Source: Microbacterium sp. BK668 (GTDB lineage Bacteria > Actinomycetota > Actinomycetes > Actinomycetales > Microbacteriaceae). Taken from it: DNA of 64,000 bases. Below are positions 36,811-44,559 of the stretch, in pieces. A program made the translations under genes and the position numbers. The first letter of the stretch is position 1. The number at the start of each line of letters is the position of its first letter. The DNA is taken from positions 2,170,001-2,234,000 of the forward strand of contig NZ_SNWG01000001.1 in the NCBI RefSeq assembly GCF_004362195.1, in the 5' to 3' direction. The notes under the pieces are model-generated. The model was not told where the DNA came from, ran no database searches, and worked only from the letters and a program-made list of their open reading frames with translations.

Positions 36811-37674
36811 TCAGTCCCCGCCGAGCTCGAGGCGCACGTCGAGACCCAGATCGAGCGCGCGGGCCGAGTGCGTCAGCGCGCCGACGGAGATGACGTCGAC
36901 GCCGGTCTCGGCGATCGCGCGCACGGTGTCGAGATTCACGCCGCCGGACGCCTCGACCCTCGCGCGTCCCGCGACCCGTTCGACGCCGCGTCGGAGGTCG
37001 TCGAGGGAGAAGTTGTCGAGCATGATCGTGCCGACCCCTGCGGCCAGGACCGGCTCGATCTGGTCGAGGCGATCGACCTCGACCTCGACGTGCGTCGTGT
37101 GCGGAAGGCGCGAGATGGCGGCGCGCAGGGCGTCCGTCACGCCGGCGTTCTTCTGAGCCAGGACGGCGAGATGGTTGTCCTTCGCCATGACCGCGTCGGA
37201 GAGGGAGTGCCGATGGTTGTAACCACCCCCGTTGACGACGGCGTGCCGCTCGAACGCCCGGAGTCCCGGGGTCGTCTTGCGCGTGTCGACGATGCGGGCG
37301 CCCGTGTGGGCCACCTCCGCCACGTAGCGTCCGGTGAGGGTCGCGATGCCCGACATGCGCTGGACGAAGTTGAGCCCGATGCGCTCCGCCGTCAGCACCG
37401 ATCGCGCGGGGCCCGACACCACGGCGAGCACCGCGCCCGCGTCGAACCACTCCCCGTCCTCGACGAGCAGGCGGACCTCCACCCCCGGGTCGGTGAGGCG
37501 GAACGCCGCCTCGAAGACCTCCCCGCCGCTGAAGACCCCCGCCTCGCGCGCGGAGAGGTCGGCGCGGGCGACGGCGTTCTCGGGGATGAGATACTCGCTC
37601 GTCAGGTCGCCCCACGGCGCATCCTCCTCGAGAGCAGCGGCGACGACGCGGTCGATCACGGCGCGCGTGAGCAT
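36811..37674 (-). CDS. nadC: nicotinate-nucleotide pyrophosphorylase (carboxylating)
   Basis: Converts quinolinate and PRPP to nicotinate mononucleotide, third step of de novo NAD synthesis. The 287 residues start MLTRAVIDRVVAAALEEDAP and carry RIVDTRKTTPGLRAFE, GGGYNHRHSL and the C-terminal ASGGVNLDTVRAIAETGVD phosphate site. ATG 37674 shares bases with the nadB stop (GTGATG), so the genes are translationally coupled; GTG 37677 is an alternative. Confidence 0.96.
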   Translation of the reverse strand: MLTRAVIDRVVAAALEEDAPWGDLTSEYLIPENAVARADLSAREAGVFSGGEVFEAAFRLTDPGVEVRLLVEDGEWFDAGAVLAVVSGPARSVLTAERIGLNFVQRMSGIATLTGRYVAEVAHTGARIVDTRKTTPGLRAFERHAVVNGGGYNHRHSLSDAVMAKDNHLAVLAQKNAGVTDALRAAISRLPHTTHVEVEVDRLDQIEPVLAAGVGTIMLDNFSLDDLRRGVERVAGRARVEASGGVNLDTVRAIAETGVDVISVGALTHSARALDLGLDVRLELGGD

Positions 37675-39308
37675 CACGCGGCTCCCGCCGGCAGGGACTC
37701 GGGTACGCGGTCGACGGATGCCGCGGCCGAATCGCTCCGGAAGTGCGCGCCCACGGAGCCCCGCCGCGCGAGCGCTGCGCCGACGACGCGCTCGGCGACG
37801 ACCAGCAGGTTCTCGTCCTCGAACTCCGCCTCGGTGCGGGGGGTTCGCGCGTCGCGCCGCCAGGCGGCGATGACCGATCCCGCGTAGGTCAGACCCGCCT
37901 CGTCCCGGACGAGTCCGGCCTCCTCCCACAGGAGGAGCTGGAGGGCTCGGCGGGAGAACGGCGGGGAGGGGGGCGTGGAGTCCGACCCCTCGACAGGCTC
38001 GCGGATCGGGAGCGGCTCGGGCGTCGTCCGGGCCGTCGGGACCGGCCACGACCGGGCGGAGGCATCCTGCCCGATCACATCGCCGGCGCGCGCGCCGAAG
38101 ACCGCGCCCTCGAGCAGGGAGTTCGACGCCAGGCGGTTCGCCCCGTGCACGCCCGTGCGCGCGACCTCGCCCACCGCGTACAGGCCGGGAAGCGACGTCC
38201 GGCCGAAGAGATCGGTCGTGACGCCGCCCATGAGGTAGTGCGCCGCAGGCGTCACGGGGATGGGCTCTCGCGCCCAGTCGAGGCCCCGCGCCCGCACGGC
38301 CGCGTCGATCGTCGGAAAGCGCCGGGCCAGGAACGCGGCGCGCTCCGCGTACGTTCCCCGCAGGTGCGTCGCATCGAGGCGGACAGCGCGACCGTCCTGC
38401 CGTTCCATCTGGTGCGCGATCGCCCGGGCGACGACATCCCGGGGCGCGAGCTCCGCGTCCGGATGCGCGTCGAAGGCGAAGCGCCGTCCGTGCTCGTCGA
38501 TCAGGGTCGCGCCTTCGCCGCGCACGGCCTCCGAGACGAGGAACGAGTCGCCGGCGCCGGTGTCGGAGGGATCCGCGGAGCCTCCCAGCACCGTCGGGTG
38601 GAACTGGAAGAACTCGAGGTCCTTCACGTCGGCTCCGGCGCGGATCGCAGCGGCGATCCCGTCGCCCGTCGCGACCGGCGGGTTCGTGGTGTGGGCGTAG
38701 AGCTCCCCGGCCCCTCCCGTCGCGAGCACGACGGCGTCGGCGTCGATCGTCTCCCGCCTGCCCACGCGGCCGGGAGCATCCCCGATGAGCAGGTCCACTC
38801 CGCGCGCGCGACCGTCGCGGACGACGAGGTCGACGAGGAAGGCGTGCTCTATGACGTGAACGGCGCTCGCGCGGAGCCGGGCGACGAGAGCCTTCTCGAT
38901 CGCGGTTCCCGTGGCATCCCCTCCCGAGTGCAGGATGCGGGGATACGAGTGCGCCGCCTCCAGGCCCTTGAGGAACTCGCCGTCGGCATCGCGGTCGAAG
39001 GCGACGCCGAGCGCGACCAGCTCGCGGATGCGCGACGGTCCCTCTTCGGCGAGCACGCGTACGGCGTCTCGATCGTTGAGGCCCGCCCCGGCGGCCATGG
39101 TGTCGCGGATGTGGTCCTCCACGCGGTCGTCGGAGAACATGACCCCCGCGATGCCGCCCTGCGCGTAGCGCGTGTTGGCGTGCTCGAGCACGTCCTTGGT
39201 CACGAGCGTGACACGGCAGCCGCCGTCGACGGCGTGCAGCGCCGTGATGAGCCCGGCGATCCCGCTCCCGACGACGACGGCATGCGGCGCCGCTGCCACC
39301 CGGGTCAT
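37674..39308 (-). CDS. nadB: L-aspartate oxidase
   Basis: FAD enzyme oxidising aspartate to iminoaspartate, which NadA condenses with DHAP. Of 544 residues, the N-terminal dinucleotide fold is VVVGSGIAGLITALHA; NTRYAQGGIAG, the FFQFHPT segment, the active-site region PAAHYLMGG and the HGANRLASNSLLEG flavin motif follow. The C-terminal helical part ends in an Ala/Ser-rich tail. ATG 39308 overlaps the nadA stop by 4 nt (ATGA). Confidence 0.96.
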   Translation of the reverse strand: MTRVAAAPHAVVVGSGIAGLITALHAVDGGCRVTLVTKDVLEHANTRYAQGGIAGVMFSDDRVEDHIRDTMAAGAGLNDRDAVRVLAEEGPSRIRELVALGVAFDRDADGEFLKGLEAAHSYPRILHSGGDATGTAIEKALVARLRASAVHVIEHAFLVDLVVRDGRARGVDLLIGDAPGRVGRRETIDADAVVLATGGAGELYAHTTNPPVATGDGIAAAIRAGADVKDLEFFQFHPTVLGGSADPSDTGAGDSFLVSEAVRGEGATLIDEHGRRFAFDAHPDAELAPRDVVARAIAHQMERQDGRAVRLDATHLRGTYAERAAFLARRFPTIDAAVRARGLDWAREPIPVTPAAHYLMGGVTTDLFGRTSLPGLYAVGEVARTGVHGANRLASNSLLEGAVFGARAGDVIGQDASARSWPVPTARTTPEPLPIREPVEGSDSTPPSPPFSRRALQLLLWEEAGLVRDEAGLTYAGSVIAAWRRDARTPRTEAEFEDENLLVVAERVVGAALARRGSVGAHFRSDSAAASVDRVPESLPAGAA

Positions 39309-40654
39309 GAGGCGTTCTCCCAATCGGCGGCCGGGGCGGCCGGCGGCTTCGCGGCGAGCATGCGCTCCAGTGCCAGACGCGCGGGATCGGCGACGTCGGC
39401 GGGGACGGTGATGCGGTTTAGCACCTCGCCCCGCACGAGGCCCTCGAGCACCCATGCCACGTAACCCGGGTGGATGCGGTACATCGTCGAGCACGGGCAC
39501 ACGACGGGGTCGAGGCAGAAGATCGTGTGCTGCGGGTTGTCGGCGGCGAGGCGCTGCACGAGGTTGACCTCCGTGCCGATCGCGAAGGTCGTGGGCTCGG
39601 TCGCTCCTTCGATGGCGCGGCGGATGTAGTCGGTGGAGCCCGACTCGTCGGCGGCGTCGACGACGGCCATCGGGCACTCGGGGTGCACGATGACCCGCAC
39701 GCCGGGGTGCTCCGCGCGCGCCTTGTCGATCTGGTCGACGGAGAAGCGCCGATGCACCGAGCAGAAGCCGTGCCAGAGGATGACCCGGGCGTCGGCGAGC
39801 TGCGCGGGCGACGACCCGCCGAGCGGCTTGTTCGGGTTCCACATCGGCATCTGCTCGAGCGGCACCCCCATGGCCTTCGCGGTGTTGCGGCCGAGGTGCT
39901 GATCGGGGAAGAAGAGCACGCGGCGCCCGCGCTGGAACGCCCACTCCAGCACGGTGCGGGCGTTGGACGAGGTGCACACGATGCCGCCGTGGCGACCCAC
40001 GAAGCCCTTGATCGCCGCGGAGGAGTTCATGTAGGTGACGGGGATGACGGGAACGAGGCCGAGCGCGTCGGGGGCGTCCATGTCGCCGTAGACCTCTTCG
40101 AGCTGCTCCCAGCACTCCTCGACCTGGTCGATGTCGGCCATGTCGGCCATCGAGCAGCCGGCCGCGAGGTTCGGCAGGATGACGGCCTGCTCCGGACGGG
40201 AGAGGAGGTCCGCCGTCTCGGCCATGAAGTGCACGCCGCAGAAGACGATCGCCTCGGCCTCCGGGTGCTCGAGCGCCGCGTTCGCGAGCTGGAACGAGTC
40301 CCCGACATAGTCGGCGTGCCGCACGACCTCTTCACGCTGATAGAAGTGGCCGAGCACGACGACGCGGTCGCCCAGCGTCGATTTCGCGGCGCTGATCCGC
40401 GCGTCGAGCTCCTCGGGGGAGGCATCCCGGTACTCCTGCGGGAGCTCGCCCTGACGCGGAGACCCGGTCGGGATGACGTCGCCCATCGAGGCGCCCGGCC
40501 CGTAGCCCGGACGCGTGTCGAAGTTCCAGGGCCCTGCGGCGAGGTCGGTGTTGCACGTCTCGCCCGCGGAGATCCCGGCGACGATCGCCTGGATCTCGTG
40601 GTCGACCGACGGGTCGACAGGGCGAGGCTGAAGCGTGATGTTGACAGCGGGCAT
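39305..40654 (-). CDS. nadA: quinolinate synthase A
   Basis: Condenses iminoaspartate with dihydroxyacetone phosphate to quinolinate, using an oxygen-sensitive [4Fe-4S] cluster. The 449-residue protein is of the long actinobacterial type. Cluster-ligand candidates are Cys in IVFCGVHFMAE, in GIVCTSSNA and in CLDPVVCPCSTMYRIHP; PECPMAVVDAAD is also conserved. It begins 12 nt after the Nudix-HTH gene and overlaps nadB. The ribosome site is weak, consistent with coupling. Confidence 0.95.
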   Translation of the reverse strand: MPAVNITLQPRPVDPSVDHEIQAIVAGISAGETCNTDLAAGPWNFDTRPGYGPGASMGDVIPTGSPRQGELPQEYRDASPEELDARISAAKSTLGDRVVVLGHFYQREEVVRHADYVGDSFQLANAALEHPEAEAIVFCGVHFMAETADLLSRPEQAVILPNLAAGCSMADMADIDQVEECWEQLEEVYGDMDAPDALGLVPVIPVTYMNSSAAIKGFVGRHGGIVCTSSNARTVLEWAFQRGRRVLFFPDQHLGRNTAKAMGVPLEQMPMWNPNKPLGGSSPAQLADARVILWHGFCSVHRRFSVDQIDKARAEHPGVRVIVHPECPMAVVDAADESGSTDYIRRAIEGATEPTTFAIGTEVNLVQRLAADNPQHTIFCLDPVVCPCSTMYRIHPGYVAWVLEGLVRGEVLNRITVPADVADPARLALERMLAAKPPAAPAADWENAS

Positions 40655-40666
40655 GTCGTACTCGAT

Positions 40667-41392
40667 TCAGGTGCGGGCGGAGAGCGGGCCGCGGTCGGCG
40701 AGCTCGACGTCCTGGTTGTAGCGATAGAGCCGTGCGGGCCGGTGGCTGCCCGTGCGGAAGCGGTCGGTGGGCAGGAGCGTTCCGGAGTTCTCGACCTGGC
40801 GGCGGAAGTTCGCGGGGTCGAGGCGCCGGTCGAGGATCGACTCGTACACCTCGCGCAGCTCGGCGAGCGTGAATTCATCGGCGAGGAGGCCGTGCGCGAT
40901 CCGGCTGTACCCCACCTTGTTGCGCAGGCGCCACAGCGCGTACTCGACGATCTCGTTGTGGTCGAAGGCGAGACGGGGGAGGGATGCCGCGTCGAACCAC
41001 CGCACGTTCTCGGGCGCGTCGGCGGCGCCCACCTCGTCGGCCCGGAGCAGCGCCCAGTACACGATCGACACGACGCGGCTCGTGGAGCGCTCGACCGAGC
41101 CGAAAGCGTAGAGCTGCTCGAGGTAGCTCGGCGCGAGACCGGTCGTCTCGGCGAGGGTGCGGGATGCCGCGGCATCCAGGCTCTCCCGGATGTCGAGCCA
41201 GCCGCCCGGCAGGGCCCAGAGGCCCTCGTAGGGATCGCGGGTGCGGCGCACGAGCGGAAGGACGAGCGAAGGGATGTCGCGCTCGGGATCGCGCCGGAGG
41301 CTGAAGATCACCGTCGACACCGCGACGCGCGTGACGTCGTCCGCGGCGGGGTCCGTCGCGGAGAGAGCGGGGGTCGGGGCTGTTCGTGTCAT
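40667..41392 (-). CDS. nrtR: Nudix-HTH transcription regulator, NrtR type
   Basis: A 241-residue protein with an N-terminal Nudix-like domain and a C-terminal winged helix, the architecture of NrtR, which senses ADP-ribose and represses NAD genes. In the Nudix region ALPGGWLDIRESLDAAASRTLAETTGL, the box GX5EX7REUXEE is degraded (no REUXEE), arguing for ligand binding rather than hydrolysis. The C-terminal part (ELREVYESILDRRLDPANFR, then SGTLLPTDRF) is the HTH. It is first in the nadABC operon and its own promoter has a perfect inverted repeat, so autoregulation is likely. Confidence 0.88.
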   Translation of the reverse strand: MTRTAPTPALSATDPAADDVTRVAVSTVIFSLRRDPERDIPSLVLPLVRRTRDPYEGLWALPGGWLDIRESLDAAASRTLAETTGLAPSYLEQLYAFGSVERSTSRVVSIVYWALLRADEVGAADAPENVRWFDAASLPRLAFDHNEIVEYALWRLRNKVGYSRIAHGLLADEFTLAELREVYESILDRRLDPANFRRQVENSGTLLPTDRFRTGSHRPARLYRYNQDVELADRGPLSART

Positions 41393-41394
41393 GT

Positions 41395-41444
41395 TGACTC
41401 TAACTAACGTCGATCATCTTAGAGTCATTCCGACCAGAAGGCAA
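41395..41444 (-). promoter_or_regulatory. nad operon promoter with putative NrtR operator
   Basis: On the minus strand TTGCCT (41444-41439) and TAAGAT (41421-41416) are spaced by 17 bp, a canonical promoter. TGACTCTAA (41395-41403) and TTAGAGTCA (41419-41427) form a perfect 9-bp inverted repeat with a 15-bp spacer, overlapping the -10 and the transcription start. The first gene is the Nudix-HTH regulator. Confidence 0.75.
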
Positions 41445-41544
41445 AACCGCCGCCGGCGAGCGTCGGTCGCAGGACCGGCTCAGGATCGCGACGTAGCCTG
41501 AGTCACCGGCGCGGCGCTGCCGCGCGACGAGGAAAGGGCCCGCC

Positions 41545-42717
41545 GTGATCGTCCTCGACATCGTGCTGATCGTCGTGCTGCTGATCGCACTCCTCGTCGG
41601 CGCGCAACGAGGCCTCGTCGCGAGCGGCGGCACGCTGGTCGGTCTCGTCGCGGGCGGGATCGCGGCCTACTGGCTCGCGCCGATCGTCAATGACGCATGG
41701 CCGTGGCAGCAGTGGCGTCCGCTCGTCGTCGTCGCGCTCGTCCTCCTGCTCCTGGGCCTGGGCGGCGCGGTCGGAGGTGCCATCGGCGCGGCCGTTCGTC
41801 GCGGCGTCGATCGCACCCCGCTGCGTGCCTTCGACCGCGTGCTCGGCGCGGTCGCGAGCGTCGTCGTGGCGGCGCTGGCGATCTCGGTCGTCGGCTCGGC
41901 CGTGTCCGCCACCGGCGCGCCGATCCTGGCGCCGGCCATCGCCTCATCCCAGGTGCTGAGGACGATCGACCGCCTCACGCCGCCGCCCGTCGCGGAAGCC
42001 CTCGCGCAGCTGCGGTCGGTCGTGCTCGATGACGCCCTGCCGACCTTCGGCGACCTGCTCGTCGGCGTCACGCCCCCGACGGAGCCGCCTGTCGACCTCG
42101 CCGATCCCGAGCTCGCGCTGGCCGCGGCATCCGTCGTCCGGGTCTCGGGCACGGCGTACGCGTGCGGCACGAGCTCCACCGGCACCGGCTTCGTCGTCGC
42201 GCCCGACCGGGTCGTCACGAACGCCCACGTCGTCGCGGGGGTCGACACGCCCGTCGTCGAGATCCCCGGGAGGTCGGCCCGCGAGGGCCGCATCGTCGCG
42301 TTCGACGCGGCGAAGGACCTCGCGGTCGTCGCGGTCGACGACCTCGGCGTGGCCCCGCTGCCGCTGGGGCCGACGCTCGCGCCGGGGGCGGCCGCCGTCG
42401 TCCAGGGCTATCCGTACGGCGGGCCATTCACGCAGGTGAACGCCGACGTGCTGTCGGTGGGCACGGTGGACATCCCCGACATCTACTCCCGCGGCGGCGC
42501 CCCCCGCGAGATCTACGCTCTCGAGGCCGCGGTGCGACCCGGCAACTCGGGCGGCCCGCTGCTCACGGCCGACGGCGTGGTCGCGGGGGTCGTCTTCGCG
42601 CGCGGCGAGGGCGACGACCGGCGCGGCTACGCCATGACGATGGCGGAGCTGCAGCCCGTCGCCGCCGCGGCGCCGACGCTGGCCGACCGCGTGTCGTCGG
42701 GATCGTGCACGAGCTGA
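41545..42717 (+). CDS. MarP-like membrane-anchored serine protease
   Basis: A 390-residue protein with four N-terminal membrane helices (a CvpA-like domain, about residues 1-125) and an extracytoplasmic trypsin-like domain. The triad is His in TNAHVVAGV, Asp in DAAKDLAVV and Ser in RPGNSGGPL; Cys in YACGT and the terminal SGSCTS may form the disulfide known from mycobacterial MarP, a protease needed for acid and oxidative-stress resistance. GTG 41545 follows AGGAAAGG. Divergent from nrtR. Confidence 0.88.
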   Translation: MIVLDIVLIVVLLIALLVGAQRGLVASGGTLVGLVAGGIAAYWLAPIVNDAWPWQQWRPLVVVALVLLLLGLGGAVGGAIGAAVRRGVDRTPLRAFDRVLGAVASVVVAALAISVVGSAVSATGAPILAPAIASSQVLRTIDRLTPPPVAEALAQLRSVVLDDALPTFGDLLVGVTPPTEPPVDLADPELALAAASVVRVSGTAYACGTSSTGTGFVVAPDRVVTNAHVVAGVDTPVVEIPGRSAREGRIVAFDAAKDLAVVAVDDLGVAPLPLGPTLAPGAAAVVQGYPYGGPFTQVNADVLSVGTVDIPDIYSRGGAPREIYALEAAVRPGNSGGPLLTADGVVAGVVFARGEGDDRRGYAMTMAELQPVAAAAPTLADRVSSGSCTS

Positions 42718-42759
42718 CGGGATCCTCGTTCGGACCGTGGCGGAAGAGCGCGGGGACGG

Positions 42760-42765
42760 TATGCT
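42760..42765 (+). promoter_or_regulatory. -10 box upstream of the glycine riboswitch
   Basis: TATGCT matches the actinobacterial -10 consensus and would start the gcv leader about 15 nt before the first aptamer. No clear -35 is seen. Confidence 0.5.
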
Positions 42766-42789
42766 GTCTGCGCAACTGAAGACAGGCCG

Positions 42790-42987
42790 CATGACGTGTG
42801 CGGGAGAGCCCCGGTCCCGGCCGGGCACCGAAGGAGCAAGCCTCCCCGTCAATCTCTCAGGTCCGCGTACCGCGCGCGTCCGGCCACTCTGAAAAGCGGT
42901 GCGTGCCTGCACCCGCCGACGGTGAAAGCCCTCCGCATCCGACCGGATGCCCGGGCGAAGCTCTCAGGCCCATGACAGAGGGGGAGT
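42790..42987 (+). ncRNA. tandem glycine riboswitch of the gcv operon
   Basis: Two glycine aptamers in series precede gcvT. The first shows GCGGGAGAGCC (about 42799), CACCGAAGGAGCAAGCC and AATCTCTCAGG (about 42851-42861). The second shows GGTGAAAGCC (42921-42930), CGGGCGAAGCTCTCAGGCCC and ATGACAGAGGGGGAG. These are the conserved core strings of the class. Binding glycine to both aptamers normally turns expression of the cleavage system on. The G-rich end lies just before the possible gcvT start at 42995, so translational control is plausible. Confidence 0.95.
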
Positions 42988-43039
42988 TCCTCGGATGACC
43001 GGATCCCGGCATCCGCCCGTCGACGACCGGGAGAACTCG

Positions 43040-44182
43040 ATGACAGACCCCCGCTCCACCCCGCTGCGCGAACGGCACGAGGCGCTGGGCGCGTCGTTGA
43101 CGGACTTCGGCGGGTGGGCCATGCCGGTGCGCTACACCTCCGACCTCGCCGAGCACCACGCCGTGCGCGAGACGGCGGGCCTCTTCGACATCTCGCACAT
43201 GGCCGAGTTCGTCGTCGAGGGGCCCGAGGCCGGCGCCTTCCTCGACTACGCGCTCGCGGGCATGCTGTCCGCGCTCGCGGACGACCAGGCGAAGTACAGC
43301 CTCGTGCTCGACGCGTCGGGAGGCATCCTCGACGACGTCATCGTCTACCGCCGGCATCCCGACCGGTATCTCGTGGTCGCGAACGCGGCGAACCGGGATG
43401 CCGTCGCCGACGCGCTCGCGGCGCGGCGGGGCGGTTGGGACGTCGAGGTCGAGGACTGGACCGAGCGGATCGCCCTCGTCGCTGTGCAGGGGCCCGCGTC
43501 GCAGCGGATCCTCGAGGCGACGCCCGAGCTGACCGGGTACTCGACGTCGCTCGACGACCTCAAGTACTACCGCATGACGCACGCGTCCTTCACGCGGGAG
43601 CCCGGTGCGGAGGCATCCCCGGCATCCCCGGCATCCCCGGTGGACATCGGCCGGACGGGGTACACGGGCGAGGACGGCTTCGAGATCTTCGTGCCCTGGG
43701 ACGAGGCTCCGGCGCTCTGGGACGCCCTCCTGCGCGCGGGCGCCGACCATGGCCTCGTGCCGGCGGGCCTTGCGGCGCGCGACACACTGCGCCTCGAGGC
43801 CGGCATGCCGCTCTACGGCCACGAGCTCTCGCTCGACATCGTCCCGGCGCAAGCGGGCCTCGGCCGCGTCGTGGTCGACAAGGAGCAGTTCGTCGGCAAG
43901 GAGGGGCTCGCCGCGGTGGACCTCGCCGCCGCTCCCGTGCTGGTCGGGCTCGCCGCCGACGGCAAGCGCGCGGGACGGGCGGGCTACGGCGTCTTCGACG
44001 GCGAGACGAGGGTGGGCGAGATCACCAGCGGCGCCCTCAGCCCCACCCTCGGGCACCCCATCGCGATGGCCTTCGTCGCCCCCGCCTCCAGCGCCCCCGG
44101 AACCGAACTCACCATCGACGTGCGAGGCACGCGCATCCCCGCGACCGTGACCGCCCTTCCCTTCTACAGGAGGACCAGATGA
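43040..44182 (+). CDS. gcvT: aminomethyltransferase (glycine cleavage T protein)
   Basis: Takes the aminomethyl group from GcvH and makes methylene-THF and ammonia. The 380 residues include [30 protein letters not shown], the [17 protein letters not shown] folate site and [17 protein letters not shown] 43040 has GGGAGA 6-7 nt upstream and gives the usual N-terminus; ATG 42995, right after the riboswitch, would add 15 residues. A triplicated 9-bp unit encodes (Ala-Ser-Pro)3 before the VDIGR motif. Its stop overlaps gcvH. Confidence 0.94.
   Translation: MTDPRSTPLRERHEALGASLTDFGGWAMPVRYTSDLAEHHAVRETAGLFDISHMAEFVVEGPEAGAFLDYALAGMLSALADDQAKYSLVLDASGGILDDVIVYRRHPDRYLVVANAANRDAVADALAARRGGWDVEVEDWTERIALVAVQGPASQRILEATPELTGYSTSLDDLKYYRMTHASFTREPGAEASPASPASPVDIGRTGYTGEDGFEIFVPWDEAPALWDALLRAGADHGLVPAGLAARDTLRLEAGMPLYGHELSLDIVPAQAGLGRVVVDKEQFVGKEGLAAVDLAAAPVLVGLAADGKRAGRAGYGVFDGETRVGEITSGALSPTLGHPIAMAFVAPASSAPGTELTIDVRGTRIPATVTALPFYRRTR
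43612..43638 (+). repeat. three tandem copies of GGCATCCCC inside gcvT
   Basis: Exact 9-bp unit three times in a row, encoding three Ala-Ser-Pro steps in a surface loop. It contains the window-wide GGCATCC motif. Confidence 0.85.
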
Positions 44183-44559
44183 CCGACCTCGACAGCCTCA
44201 AGTACACCGAAGAGCACGAGTGGGTCTCGCTCGACGGCGACGTCGCGACCGTCGGGATCACCGACTACGCAGCCGACAAGCTCGGTGACGTCGTCTTCGT
44301 CGACCTTCCCGCGGTCGACTCGGGCGTCAGCTCGGGCGCCGTTTGCGGCGAGATCGAATCGACGAAGTCGGTCGGCGAGCTGTACGCGCCGCTGACCGGC
44401 GACGTCGTCGCCGTCAACGAGGCCGTCGTCGACGACCCGTCGCTCGTCAACTCCGACCCGTACGGCCAGGGGTGGCTCGTGAAGCTGCGGGTCGAGGCAT
44501 CCGCCGTCGACGCGCTCCTCGACCGCGCGGCGTACGTCGCGCTGACCGAGAGCGCGTGA
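44179..44559 (+). CDS. gcvH: glycine cleavage system H protein
   Basis: Lipoyl shuttle protein of 126 residues that moves the aminomethyl group from GcvP to GcvT. The lipoylated Lys lies in [15 protein letters not shown], and YTEEHEWV at the N-terminus is typical. ATG 44179 overlaps the gcvT stop (ATGA) and the stop overlaps gcvP, so the three proteins are made in step. Confidence 0.97.
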   Translation: MTDLDSLKYTEEHEWVSLDGDVATVGITDYAADKLGDVVFVDLPAVDSGVSSGAVCGEIESTKSVGELYAPLTGDVVAVNEAVVDDPSLVNSDPYGQGWLVKLRVEASAVDALLDRAAYVALTESA

